From NCBI RefSeq assembly GCF_050402865.1, contig NZ_BAABMF010000003.1:62001-126000 (forward strand): DNA of 64,000 nt, read 5' to 3'. The notes beneath the pieces are model-generated. The model ran no database searches and had not been told where the DNA came from. It saw nothing but the letters and a program-made list of their open reading frames with translations. Below are positions 26,732-36,202 of the stretch, in pieces. The position numbers were made by a program, and so were the translations under genes. Positions within the stretch are counted from its first letter, which is position 1. The number at the start of each line of letters is the position of its first letter. Source of the stretch: Clostridium_AF sediminicola (lineage in GTDB: Bacteria; Bacillota; Clostridia; Clostridiales; Clostridiaceae).

Positions 26732-27892
26732 TTATATTGTAGCTATAAATCTTTCAATATGTTGTAGTGCAGCTCCAAGTGCAGATGCTTCTACTCTATA
26801 TCGACATGATTGAATATATGACGCATCAACTTCAAAGGTATTTAATACTTCCACTTCTTCTTTCAATCTTGATAAATAAGGTTCAATATAACCACCTACA
26901 TAACCACCTATTATTATAGAGCAATCAAATATCATACGTAAATTATTAACTTCAATTGCTAAGTGAGAAATATACCTATTCCAGATTTCTCTAAATTCTT
27001 CATTTCCATTTTCCATTTCTTTAAAAAACTTTTCTAATTTTCCATCTGTATGTTTTGCTAATATTTTAGCTGAGCAATAAGCATCAACACAACCGTTTTT
27101 ACCACAATAGCACTTATCTCCATCAGGTATAAGTGTCATGTGACCAAACTCTCCGCCTCTTAAATTATCTCCTAAATACAATTTATCAGTAATAGAACTA
27201 TCACATAAATATGACTTTCTATCCTCTAAAATAGCTCCACCTACACTATTACTTAGAGAAAGATATACTGCATTATCACATTTTTCAAAATGATACACTT
27301 CAGCCACCCCAGCAGCATTAGCATCATTCATAAAAATACATTGATAAGGTATAAATTCTGTAATTCTTTCACTCTGAATATTTGTTAAATTAAGTGCATG
27401 AGAATATAATATTTTATTATTCATCGTATCAACAATACCAGGAATTGAAATACCTACTCCCAGAAATTCTTTATCTGAATCTATTATATTACTTTTAAAT
27501 TCAAGTGCTATATCGGCCATTTCTTTATAGTATTCTCTATTATTTGAAAATGGCTTATAAACTCTTTTATGTTTAAGTACATCACCTGATAAATCTGTAA
27601 GTACAAGACCAATATGGTTTTGAGTAATATCAATTCCCAAGGCATGATATGTGTTTCTAACAGGTGCAATTGCTGTTGCCTTCCTACCACCAGTAGATTT
27701 AAACTCACCAACTTCATGCACTAATCCCTGTTTTAATAGTTCATTTATATTTTGTAAAACTGTTGGCATACTGATACCTAACTCCAATGATATATCTGGC
27801 TTTGATACCCTTTTGTGTTTGTTGACATATCTAAAAATTCGATTTCTATTTATTTTTTTTACGTGTATATTACTTGCTCCTTTTCTCTCCAT
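26732..27892 (-). CDS. ROK family transcriptional repressor of the polyol operon
   Basis: 386 aa. N-terminal winged helix (about residues 12-75; NRIFRYVNKHKRVSKPDISLEL in parts, then ISMPTVLQNINELL as recognition helix). ROK/ASKHA domain from about 80: IDITQNHIGLVLTDLSGDV, ISIPGIVD, ANAAGVAE and the zinc motif CYCGKNGCVDAYC. The DGD/catalytic aspartate region reads MNDANAAG, so a sugar could bind. Transcribed in the same direction as the importer operon but from its own promoter with an operator, so self-repression is likely. The inducer is presumably the sugar or its phosphate. Confidence 0.87.
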   Translation of the reverse strand: MERKGASNIHVKKINRNRIFRYVNKHKRVSKPDISLELGISMPTVLQNINELLKQGLVHEVGEFKSTGGRKATAIAPVRNTYHALGIDITQNHIGLVLTDLSGDVLKHKRVYKPFSNNREYYKEMADIALEFKSNIIDSDKEFLGVGISIPGIVDTMNNKILYSHALNLTNIQSERITEFIPYQCIFMNDANAAGVAEVYHFEKCDNAVYLSLSNSVGGAILEDRKSYLCDSSITDKLYLGDNLRGGEFGHMTLIPDGDKCYCGKNGCVDAYCSAKILAKHTDGKLEKFFKEMENGNEEFREIWNRYISHLAIEVNNLRMIFDCSIIIGGYVGGYIEPYLSRLKEEVEVLNTFEVDASYIQSCRYRVEASALGAALQHIERFIATI

Positions 27893-27909
27893 ATCAGTCC
27901 TCTTTCTAA

Positions 27910-27965
27910 CTTTATTAAAGTGTTTACATTAGTATTATTATATCACTTTGTTAAATCATATACAA
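27910..27965 (-). promoter_or_regulatory. Promoter and autoregulatory operator of the ROK gene
   Basis: TTGTAT (27965-27960), 17-bp spacer and perfect TATAAT (27942-27937) are followed at once by an operator-like sequence (27910-27932). Its first half CTTTATTAAA equals the polyol-operon operator and its second half TTTACATTAG matches 7 of 10 bases. Confidence 0.6.
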
Positions 27966-27997
27966 GAAGGAACTTTTTATAGACAAATCCAGTCTTA

Positions 27998-28162
27998 CTA
28001 AAAATCATCAAAGTACTTGTTTAATATTTCCGTTCCATATAGGACAAACCTACCATTTCTTATTAAATCCACTTCACTTTTATCCTTTTTCACAATTTTT
28101 ACATATTCAATTTCTTCATAGGGAAATATAATATCTGTATGAGTATTAAAATAAGCTTTCAT
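27998..28162 (-). CDS. Small ORF, hypothetical 54-aa protein
   Basis: ATG to TAG, 54 codons: it begins MKAYFNTHTDIIFPYEEIEY and ends ILNKYFDDF. Soluble, charged, no recognised motif. Codon use looks like that of its neighbours. The ribosome site is poor (AAAAGAAAATCC). It lies between the ROK promoter and the YcdB-like gene; real coding status is uncertain. Confidence 0.4.
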   Translation of the reverse strand: MKAYFNTHTDIIFPYEEIEYVKIVKKDKSEVDLIRNGRFVLYGTEILNKYFDDF

Positions 28163-28294
28163 AGGATTTTCTTTTAAAACATAATAAACTCATTATAAAT
28201 TATTTGCAAAATAAGGGTTTATAAAGCAAATATTTATAACGAGTTTATATTTAAAGCATCCATTATAATTTTATCATAATTTCTATAACGGTAA

Positions 28295-30628
28295 TTATCT
28301 ATATATACCTAAAGATGACTCTTTATTATTCAATAAAACATTATATAAACCAAGATATAATTCTTCATTTGAAGCCGTATCCTTTGCTCTTACTAATTTA
28401 TTATTTACTTGAATCAGTCCTAGTCCATCTGCTAAAGCAACATAACCAATAAGATCTTTGTTAATCTTTTTTGAATCTTTATAATTCACAGCAAATATAC
28501 CTTTACATTCTGCAATGTTATCATAATTTAAGAATTTAATAAAAGCTTTCGCCATTTCCTCTCTAGTAACAGCTTCCTTTTCATTAAAATTCTTTGTATC
28601 ACCATCGAAGAATCCATAGTACTTTGCCATCTTTAAGTAGTCATCTTTTGATAATTTCTTTTCTCCTGTATTTTCACTGCTATCTTCTTTTGCTTCATTC
28701 AAATTATCTGCTCTAAAACTACTTTTCTCTTCAACTACATATGGTCTATATCCTAAAGCATCAACTAATACCTTTATCAAATCCATCTTTTGAACATCTT
28801 TTTTAAGAACAAAATCTTTTGTATCTATTATGCCGTTATAGGCTAATATACTTAATTCCTTTTCAGCTTTACTTCCTTTAATTTCTTTCTTAAAATCTTC
28901 AATATTATCATTAATTTCTTCTCCATCATAATTTAAAAAATCACCTGTAAAAGCATCAATATTATTAAAACTGTAATATGGTTTTTCCCCTTTTAACTGA
29001 TAAACAAGTTCTACTTTCCACTGTGGCTTATCCTTATCATTACTAAGATTCATAATCTTATATCCAAGGTCTGCACTGTATTTACCGAATAATATTTCCT
29101 TTGTCTTATCTTTTCCTATATTTCCTTTTGGATTTTGAAAAACAACATCTTCTTCCCAGTTAACATTTATGTTGCAAATTTCTCCTGTTTTAGCATCAAT
29201 CTGTACTCTTATATTGTTGTTATTATAAGGAATATCATTTTCAATCCTAGTAAATGAATAGTTATATCTTCTCTCAGGTATATCATCTTTTTCTATATCT
29301 ATGTTTATTTCATGATTTTGCTTTAGTTCTATGTTTTTTATCTTGTCTGGTAAATATTCTGCTAATGCAGTTATTGCTTCATAATATCCTTCTTTCCAAT
29401 TCATTGCAGGTTTAAATTTTTCATCATATCTATAATCATTATAATCTTTGTAAATAGAAATTATTTGTCCGGTTAAAGCATCGATACTTATACTACCTGA
29501 TTCTACTACCTTCTTATCTTTACCTTCTTTTTTAAAATAAGCCCTCCAGCTACTTTTTTCTTGGAATTCATTATCATTATATTGGTACTCTTCAATAATA
29601 TATCCTTTACCAAACATCCCTATAATAATATTCTCCATTATTACTTTAACTTCACTTTTTTCCAAAGGTTTTGATCTTTTACTTATCGTTTTAGCTTTTT
29701 TATAAAATTCCTTTTGTTCATTCTCGTTTAATTGTGCTGTTTCTGTTTTTACGTTATCCTTATTATCTTCATTTAGGTATTTCCCTGCTCCATTAATAAT
29801 AGTCCCCTTTTCAAAGCTATTATCAAATACTAATTTAACATTTTTCTTATTTTCATTATCCTGATATTGATATTTATTTCTAAAACGTTCATATACTATT
29901 TGAGATGTTAAATCATTCTTAAAAATATTATTAGCTTTAGTTTTGCTTATCACATTATTCGTTGATGATGGAAATTGTAAATCATCATCCCATGTAAAAT
30001 TATAGTTAACTACTTTTCCTGATACTCCATCCACTGTGATTTTTATATTATTGTCCTCAAACTTTATTCCATTTACTATTCTAGAATATGTGAACTCATA
30101 GCTATTTGAATATTGAGTACTTTTTGACCAATTATCATTATCTAATTTACTTTCTTTAATCTTCTTGGAATTAATCTTATTTGCAAATTTTCCACTAATT
30201 TCTTTTGCCTCATCAAAGGTAATAGTGGGAACTTTTGATTTTCCCTCTGCATTTTGATCATTCATTGAAATGGATTTTATTGTACCGTCTTCAGCATTTA
30301 TGGATGCATGTAAATAAATATTTGAGTCATAGGTATTTAAATTCCAATTTACATTCCAATAAACATTTGTTTTTCCATATCTTTCATAATTGTCCTGAGT
30401 TATATTACATTTAAAATTTTCATTTATTTCTGTTCCAAAATACTTCTTTATAGCATCTTTTGCAATTGTTTTTGCTTTTTCTTTACTAATTTTTATATTT
30501 GCCTTTCCTGATTCAATAGATATTGCCACCGGAGTTTCCCCTTTTAGAGTACCAGCTAAAGCAAATGTGCTACTTCCTAATATAATCGAAGTACATAATA
30601 ACATTGAAACTATTTTATTTTTATTCAT
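28295..30628 (-). CDS. Large secreted protein with YcdB/PepSY-like repeats and SLH-like end
   Basis: 777 aa from the ATG behind GGAAGAGA. Signal peptide (residues 3-25, ending FALAG). Then at least four repeats of about 110-150 aa that each show a helix with AK/EA, an SFTRI/TYSRIVNGI strand, a V/IDxxTG or DGVSG turn and a WDDD/WEEDV end. This is the pattern of YcdB/YcdC-type (PepSY-like) domains. From about residue 600 an SLH-like region follows (EKELSILAYNGIIDTKDF, and later VTREEMAKAFIKFLNY), probably for cell-wall anchoring. No peptidase active site seen. It may bind or modulate a protease or wall component. Single gene. Confidence 0.75.
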   Translation of the reverse strand: MNKNKIVSMLLCTSIILGSSTFALAGTLKGETPVAISIESGKANIKISKEKAKTIAKDAIKKYFGTEINENFKCNITQDNYERYGKTNVYWNVNWNLNTYDSNIYLHASINAEDGTIKSISMNDQNAEGKSKVPTITFDEAKEISGKFANKINSKKIKESKLDNDNWSKSTQYSNSYEFTYSRIVNGIKFEDNNIKITVDGVSGKVVNYNFTWDDDLQFPSSTNNVISKTKANNIFKNDLTSQIVYERFRNKYQYQDNENKKNVKLVFDNSFEKGTIINGAGKYLNEDNKDNVKTETAQLNENEQKEFYKKAKTISKRSKPLEKSEVKVIMENIIIGMFGKGYIIEEYQYNDNEFQEKSSWRAYFKKEGKDKKVVESGSISIDALTGQIISIYKDYNDYRYDEKFKPAMNWKEGYYEAITALAEYLPDKIKNIELKQNHEINIDIEKDDIPERRYNYSFTRIENDIPYNNNNIRVQIDAKTGEICNINVNWEEDVVFQNPKGNIGKDKTKEILFGKYSADLGYKIMNLSNDKDKPQWKVELVYQLKGEKPYYSFNNIDAFTGDFLNYDGEEINDNIEDFKKEIKGSKAEKELSILAYNGIIDTKDFVLKKDVQKMDLIKVLVDALGYRPYVVEEKSSFRADNLNEAKEDSSENTGEKKLSKDDYLKMAKYYGFFDGDTKNFNEKEAVTREEMAKAFIKFLNYDNIAECKGIFAVNYKDSKKINKDLIGYVALADGLGLIQVNNKLVRAKDTASNEELYLGLYNVLLNNKESSLGIYR

Positions 30629-31025
30629 ACTATCTCTTCCTTCCACCAAAATTATTTTGCTTTTACTTTATATACGACAAAATAATAAAAAAGTTACCTT
30701 TAGAAGAAATTTTTAGTTGATTTATCTGAAATTTATAAATTTTACTCAAAACCAATGCATATATAGCTAGAAAATCACTCCAATTCACTAAGAAATTCTA
30801 AAGTTTGTTACGATGACTTTTACGCTATATATTCTTCTTCTCACCACTGAAGGATGGAATTTATAAATCGATGTGAATATTTTACATAATGTCGCAATGT
30901 ATTGATATAACTGCATTTAACATATATGAAATTCCTGAAATAATTTATAAATTCCTTTACAAAAATAAATGGCTGCCGAGAATACGGCAACCATTTAAAT
31001 TTTTTGTTGTTTCTATCTACGAATT
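30629..31025. other. Intergenic region with one terminator
   Basis: About 400 bp. It should hold the promoter of the YcdB-like gene near 30650-30720, but no good -35/-10 pair stands out. A clear terminator lies at 30967-30996. No ORF, repeat or tRNA recognised in the rest. Confidence 0.5.
30967..30996 (-). terminator. Terminator of the sugar importer/GntR operon
   Basis: The stem AAATGGCTGCCG/CGGCAACCATTT (one mismatch, six-base loop) is followed on the minus strand by ATTTTTG, 30 bp after the GntR gene. Confidence 0.75.
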
Positions 31026-31703
31026 TTACAATTCTTCTTCAACACTTTTAATAATAACTTCATATCCGTCCATGATTCTTTCAAAAACTCTTTCTGCTTT
31101 CTTTACTTCCTTTTTCTTGATACATTCATAGAGTTCTTTATGTAAATTTATTCGCTCATTAAATGCTAACCCTATACCGAGAGGATTTTCCCAGAACACT
31201 GTAATAGCATCATTTATATCATTAACAACATTCATTAATAATGGATTTTTTGTTGCTTTGTAAATTGCAAAATGAAAAGCCTTATCTTCTTCGGGACAAT
31301 TTTCACCATTATTAGCTTTTTCAAGCATAACAACTAAATTTTTTTCCATTTCTTTTAAATCATCCTCTTCAGCTCTTTCAGCAGCCAATTTAACAGCTAG
31401 ACTTTCAATTGCTCTTCTAACTTCCATAATATGAAATAAAGATTGTTTTTTATTTTCTAAATTCAAAATAGGAATATGATTTTCTTTTTCTTTAACAAAT
31501 ATTCCTCGACCGTTAATTATTTCTACTACATTTAAAGCTTGTAAGGTTCTTAAAGCTTCTCTAAGAGATGTTCTACTTACACCGAATAATTCAGATAATT
31601 TTAATTGATTGGGAAGCTTATCTCCTGGTTCTAGATTATTTGTTTTTATATATTTTTTCACTTCATTTACTATAGATTCGTGTAACTCAACTCTCTTAAT
31701 CAT
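31026..31703 (-). CDS. FCD-type GntR family transcriptional regulator
   Basis: 225 aa from MIKRVELHES (GTGAGGG upstream; a farther in-frame start adds seven residues). N-terminal winged helix with KLSELFGVSRTSLREALRTL and the wing INGRGIFV (about residues 10-75). C-terminal FCD all-helical ligand domain (about 85-220), with DKAFHFAIYKATKN and later metal/ligand histidines in INLHKELYECI. Regulators of this group bind short palindromes with a central GT-N-AC. Such a palindrome stands at the operon promoter (36230-36246). Last gene of the operon. Confidence 0.85.
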   Translation of the reverse strand: MIKRVELHESIVNEVKKYIKTNNLEPGDKLPNQLKLSELFGVSRTSLREALRTLQALNVVEIINGRGIFVKEKENHIPILNLENKKQSLFHIMEVRRAIESLAVKLAAERAEEDDLKEMEKNLVVMLEKANNGENCPEEDKAFHFAIYKATKNPLLMNVVNDINDAITVFWENPLGIGLAFNERINLHKELYECIKKKEVKKAERVFERIMDGYEVIIKSVEEEL

Positions 31704-31786
31704 AATACCCTCACTTTTCCTCAAAATCGTAAATTACTATATAATATATTCTACAACATATAGTATACAGATTCCACAGTTAAATC

Positions 31787-32617
31787 CTATCCCTTTACTG
31801 CTCCACTTGTTAACCCTTGAACCAAATATTTTTGAATCATTGCGAACATTATAAATACTGGTATCAAGGCTAATATTGTAGCAGCAGACATAGTTCCCCA
31901 GTCTATTTCGTACTTTCCAATAAATGTGTTTATTCCTACTGGTATTGTTTTAATAGCTTCTGAATTTATAAACATAATACTAAAGAACAGATCATTCCAT
32001 GCACCTATAAAAGCAAATACAAAAGCTGCAACCATGCCTGGCAGCATAACTGGAAGTATTATTTTGAATAATGATTCCACCCTTGAGCATCCGTCAATCA
32101 TTGCTGATTCTTCAAGGGCAATGGGAATTCTCTCAAAAAATCCTTTTATGAGCATAGTACAAAATGGAATATTTAATACTATATAAATTAGTATTAGCCC
32201 AATAAGCGTATCAAATAAATTGATTTTAGCAAATACTATGAACAACGGTATTATTATTACCACTATAGGAATCATTTGTGTAGCTAAAAAAACAAGTAAA
32301 GTAATTTGTTTACCTTTAAATTTAAATCTGGACATAGAATATCCTGCAAAAATTGAAACCATTGTAGTGAAAAAAGCACAACTCATGGAAACGACCATAC
32401 TATTTTTAAAATAAATTGGAAAATCAGTTGCTTTCCACAACTTTTGATAATTACTAAATGTAATTTTGGTTGGCAAATATTTTAATGGTACTGTTACTAT
32501 CTCATCAACAGGTTTTAATGAGGTCAAAAACATCCAGAGAATTGGAGTAAACATAAATATAAAAAACATAATCAATAACACAACTCTTAAAATAGATATC
32601 TTTGAATTTTTCTTCAT
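31787..32617 (-). CDS. Carbohydrate ABC transporter permease (MalG/LacG type)
   Basis: 276 aa, six helices. EAA loop EESAMIDGCSRVESLFKIILPV at about residue 180 (given in two parts: EESAMIDGCSR and VESLFKIILPV). The C-terminal end VQGLTSGAVKG is the usual end of this subfamily. It shares its first base with the stop of the MalF-type gene, so the two are coupled. No ATPase gene is present in the operon. Confidence 0.88.
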   Translation of the reverse strand: MKKNSKISILRVVLLIMFFIFMFTPILWMFLTSLKPVDEIVTVPLKYLPTKITFSNYQKLWKATDFPIYFKNSMVVSMSCAFFTTMVSIFAGYSMSRFKFKGKQITLLVFLATQMIPIVVIIIPLFIVFAKINLFDTLIGLILIYIVLNIPFCTMLIKGFFERIPIALEESAMIDGCSRVESLFKIILPVMLPGMVAAFVFAFIGAWNDLFFSIMFINSEAIKTIPVGINTFIGKYEIDWGTMSAATILALIPVFIMFAMIQKYLVQGLTSGAVKG

Positions 32618-33522
32618 TAAAAATCACCTGCCTTATCAAATTTGGTCATTACTGTATAAAATGCTACATATACGAGCAATATCAACATAAAAATAACACC
32701 TAAAGCTGATGCTTGCCCAAAGTCAAGTCCTGTATATGCCTTGAAAATTATAAATGTTGAAAGTATCTGTGATGAATTGGCTGGTCCTCCGTTTGTTATT
32801 GTATATATAATATCTGCAAAATTAAATATCCATATAACTCTAAGTAATATAGTTACTAATAAAGTTGGCTTTATATAGGGCAGAGTTATATTGAATAGAG
32901 TCTGTACAGATGATGCTCCATCTATGCTACCAGCTTCATAAACTTCTGCTGGTATTGATTGTAATGCGGCTAAAGTCATAATTGCAAAGAAAGGTATTCC
33001 ATACCATACATTTGCAATTATTGTTGATACCAAAGCAAGTCCTTCAGTTGAAAGAAAAGCAATAGGTTCTTTTATAATATGTAGTTTCATAAAAATATCA
33101 TTAACTAAACCATACTGACCATTTAATAACCATTTCCATATTAATCCTATTAAAAAACCAGATACCGCCCAAGGAGCAAGAACTACAGCTTGGTATATGG
33201 CTCTACCCTTAAAGGGTTTATTTAAACAAAGAGCTAGTGTTACTCCAAGAATAACCTGAAATACTAAAGATATCGCTACCCACCAAAAAGAATTCTTTAG
33301 AGCTATTAGAAAGATTTTATTTTTTATGACATTTATATAGTTTTCAAAGCCACAGAAGTATTGTTCTATTTCATTTAATTTATAGTGATAAAAAGATGTT
33401 TTAATACCAATAATCATTGGTACACCAATAAAAATAATTATAAGTACAAGTGCTGGAATGATATACATGTATGGTTCAAGTTTTTTCATTCTATTATTTG
33501 TTTTTTTCTTCAATAGAAACAC
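32617..33522 (-). CDS. Carbohydrate ABC transporter permease (MalF/UgpA type)
   Basis: 301 aa, six helices, EAA loop YEAGSIDGASSVQTLFNITL near residue 195, ending in the FTxMTKFDKAGDF-like tail. Start: in-frame TTG/ATG options near 33522; MKKLEPYMYIIPAL eleven residues on is an alternative start. Coupled to the MalG-type gene, and separated from the binding protein by a hairpin. Confidence 0.86.
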   Translation of the reverse strand: MFLLKKKTNNRMKKLEPYMYIIPALVLIIIFIGVPMIIGIKTSFYHYKLNEIEQYFCGFENYINVIKNKIFLIALKNSFWWVAISLVFQVILGVTLALCLNKPFKGRAIYQAVVLAPWAVSGFLIGLIWKWLLNGQYGLVNDIFMKLHIIKEPIAFLSTEGLALVSTIIANVWYGIPFFAIMTLAALQSIPAEVYEAGSIDGASSVQTLFNITLPYIKPTLLVTILLRVIWIFNFADIIYTITNGGPANSSQILSTFIIFKAYTGLDFGQASALGVIFMLILLVYVAFYTVMTKFDKAGDF

Positions 33523-33543
33523 CTTCCTTCAATTATAAAATAG

Positions 33544-33584
33544 CACTCAAGGATTGATAGAAACTAACTGATAATCCTTGAGTG
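33544..33584 (-). terminator. Intercistronic hairpin after the binding-protein gene
   Basis: The 12-bp arms CACTCAAGGATT and AATCCTTGAGTG lie between the binding protein and the permease genes. There is no long U tract, so it probably protects the binding-protein mRNA or causes partial termination, giving an excess of binding protein. Confidence 0.6.
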
Positions 33585-33604
33585 GTTTTTAATATTTCAC
33601 TTTA

Positions 33605-34906
33605 TTATTTAGAATTATATTTTTCATAAGCATCTTCAAGAGAATCTGCCCATTCATTCATAGTCTCTTCAGCTGTCTTCTTACCTAAAAGATAATTTTG
33701 AAGCCCTGCAACACTTTCATTTGCAAAGAATTCTCCCCATTCTGGCAAAAATTGAGGGTGAGTAAAAAATACTGTTTTAGGATCAGCTGCTGTATCTGTC
33801 CATGCTTTTATATCACCTTTTGAGAAGTATTCATTTTCTAATGCTGCTTTCATAACAGGCATAGTATTTGTTCTTATATTCCAATCAGCATTTATTTCTG
33901 GGTTCATCATATATGATATAAACTTCCATGAAGCTTCCTTGTTTTTTGATGTTGAGAACATTGAGAAACCTATATTACCAGATATTAAATATCTGTTTCC
34001 ATCTTTTCCATATGGTAGAGGTGCTGTTTTATATGTTCCTTCATCCATAGTTTTTTGACAAGAACCAATAACCTCTGAATCTTGCATCAAGAATCCAGTT
34101 ACATTTGAAGTAAAGGCATTAACTTTTTCATTATAACCCCAGTTAAGAGCATCTTTTGGCGCTGCATCTGTATATAGTTCACAGTAATCTTTAAATGCCT
34201 GAATAGCTTTAGGATCTCTTAATACTGACTTTCCGTTTTCATCAAAGTAATTGTCTTTTCCAGCCTGTGACATTAAAATATTAATGAGTTGTGTCCATGC
34301 TCCTTTTCCACCCCTAAATGAGTAACCATATTTATTACTTGATGAGTCAGTAATTTTCTTTGCAGTTTGGAATAATTCATCATATGTTTTTGGAACTGGG
34401 AGATTACTTTCTTCTAACCAGTCTGCTCTATAGAACATTCCTCTTATAAATAACCCGTATGGTAAAATATATTGAGTATCCTTATACTGTCTGCCTAATT
34501 TTAAAGAAGATGGTGTAATATCATCTTTATGTTCCCATTTATCAACATATGGACCAAGGTCTTCGATAGCACCAGTAGCCCCCATTTCAGCTAACCAGTT
34601 ATCTGCCATTTCAACAACATCAGGCAATTTCTTACTAGCTATTTGAGTAATAATCTTATCGTGAGCTTGTTCCCATGGAGCAGATATAAGTTCAACTTTT
34701 ATGTCAGGGTTTTTGCTTTCAAAGTCAGATATAAGTTCTTTTACATATTCGGTTCTTTCAGGACTAGTTAGAGTTTCCATAAACTGAATCGTTACTGCTT
34801 CTCCTTTTTTGTCCACATCCGTTGTTTTTTGACCACCGCATCCTGCGAGTAAACCTACAGTTAATGTCATTCCTGTTAGTAATGAAATAATTCTTGACTT
34901 TTTCAT
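33605..34906 (-). CDS. Carbohydrate ABC transporter substrate-binding lipoprotein
   Basis: 433 aa, lipobox LLAGC with Cys23. Family 1 binding protein (SBP_bac_1/UgpB type): IQFMETLTSPERTEYVKELI, FESKNPDIKVELISAPWEQ, and later SFRGGKGAW and YLISGNIGFSMF. The ligand is unknown; the tryptophan-rich cleft residues typical of oligosaccharide binders are partly present (W-x-Q and W-G-Y). It stands directly downstream of a cystathionine-gamma-synthase-like gene (58 bp), which is unusual for a sugar importer. Confidence 0.85.
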   Translation of the reverse strand: MKKSRIISLLTGMTLTVGLLAGCGGQKTTDVDKKGEAVTIQFMETLTSPERTEYVKELISDFESKNPDIKVELISAPWEQAHDKIITQIASKKLPDVVEMADNWLAEMGATGAIEDLGPYVDKWEHKDDITPSSLKLGRQYKDTQYILPYGLFIRGMFYRADWLEESNLPVPKTYDELFQTAKKITDSSSNKYGYSFRGGKGAWTQLINILMSQAGKDNYFDENGKSVLRDPKAIQAFKDYCELYTDAAPKDALNWGYNEKVNAFTSNVTGFLMQDSEVIGSCQKTMDEGTYKTAPLPYGKDGNRYLISGNIGFSMFSTSKNKEASWKFISYMMNPEINADWNIRTNTMPVMKAALENEYFSKGDIKAWTDTAADPKTVFFTHPQFLPEWGEFFANESVAGLQNYLLGKKTAEETMNEWADSLEDAYEKYNSK

Positions 34907-34964
34907 AATAATTCCTCCCCTAAATAATAATTATTTAAAACCAATTGAATGGTTCTTATACTTA

Positions 34965-36134
34965 TTAACCTTTTAGAGCATTTTTCAAATCATCAATTAA
35001 TGAATCTACATCTTCAAGTCCAACAGAAATTCTAATCAGCCCTGGATCAATACATTGTTTTTGAAGCTCATCTACATTATCTCCATGATTAGCAGGTAAA
35101 ATCAGACTTTCATATCCTCCCCAACTAACTCCTAATTTAAATATTTTACATGCATCAACTACTTTTTTAACACTTTCAAATTTTTTGGATTTTAATTCAA
35201 AACTGAATAATCCTGAGTAACCTTTTAGTTGCTCTACACCAAGTTCAAAATATTGATTAGATTTTAAAGCAGGATAATTCACTTTAGAAACGTTTTCATT
35301 CTTTTCAAGATACTCAGCTATTTTTATTGCATTTTCTTGATGTTGTTTCATTCTTGTAGAAAGTGTTCTTATTCCCCTAGTTAAAAGCCATGCCTCAAAA
35401 GGTCCTAGACATCCACCATGAAGTTGAAATTCGTTATAAAATATTTTATCTATTATCTCTTTTGAAGATATTATAACTCCAGCAACTACATCACTATGCC
35501 CTCCAATATATTTTGTACATGAATGAACTGATACATCTATATCCATATCAAGAGGTTTTTGAAAAATAGGTGTTGCCCATGTATTATCAATTATTGTTTT
35601 TATTCCTTTTGATTTTGCTAAGTCAGCAATTTCTTTTAAATTTAACATGTTAAAAGTCATTGTTCCTGGACTTTCAACATATATAATTTTTGTATTAGGT
35701 TTTATTGCCGCTGCTACACTTTCTAGATCACCATTTACTAATATGTCGTGCTCAATTCCATACTTCTCTATGTATTTAGCATATTTAAGTGCAGGTCCAT
35801 AAACATTATTTACAAATAAAATGTGATCTCCATTACCTGTAAAAGCATCTATAGATGCAGATATTGCTGCCATTCCTGAGCTGAAACACTTTGCTGATTC
35901 TCCATGTTCAAGTGCTGCTAATTTTTTCTCTAAAATTTCAACTGTTGGGTTTGTCCCTCTTGTATATAAATAACTTTCTTTTTCGTTACGAAAAGCTTTA
36001 CATAACTCGTCATAATTATTAAATATAAATAATGAATTTTGAAATATTGGTGGAACTACAGCCCCATAAAATCTATCATAGTCATCTCCTAGATGTGTAG
36101 AAATATTTTTTTCTTCCTCAAAGTTGTATTTCAT
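34965..36134 (-). CDS. Cys/Met metabolism PLP-dependent enzyme
   Basis: 389 aa, fold-type I PLP enzyme of the cystathionine gamma-synthase/beta-lyase/methionine gamma-lyase family. Visible: YTRGTNPTVEILEKKLAALE, SSGMAAISASIDAF, IIDNTWATPIFQKPL, and the PLP lysine in SCTKYIGGHSDVVAG. Members cleave or form C-S bonds in cystathionine, methionine or cysteine derivatives; the exact reaction cannot be read from motifs. First gene of an operon with a sugar-type ABC importer and a GntR regulator. This suggests a substrate that is both sugar-like and sulfur- or amino-acid-containing, or simple co-regulation. Confidence 0.82.
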   Translation of the reverse strand: MKYNFEEEKNISTHLGDDYDRFYGAVVPPIFQNSLFIFNNYDELCKAFRNEKESYLYTRGTNPTVEILEKKLAALEHGESAKCFSSGMAAISASIDAFTGNGDHILFVNNVYGPALKYAKYIEKYGIEHDILVNGDLESVAAAIKPNTKIIYVESPGTMTFNMLNLKEIADLAKSKGIKTIIDNTWATPIFQKPLDMDIDVSVHSCTKYIGGHSDVVAGVIISSKEIIDKIFYNEFQLHGGCLGPFEAWLLTRGIRTLSTRMKQHQENAIKIAEYLEKNENVSKVNYPALKSNQYFELGVEQLKGYSGLFSFELKSKKFESVKKVVDACKIFKLGVSWGGYESLILPANHGDNVDELQKQCIDPGLIRISVGLEDVDSLIDDLKNALKG

Positions 36135-36202
36135 AACATAAAGTCTCCTTTCGTTTCGATTTCTAAAAATTCTAATATAATTACAGTTGCTTTACAATTT
36201 AT

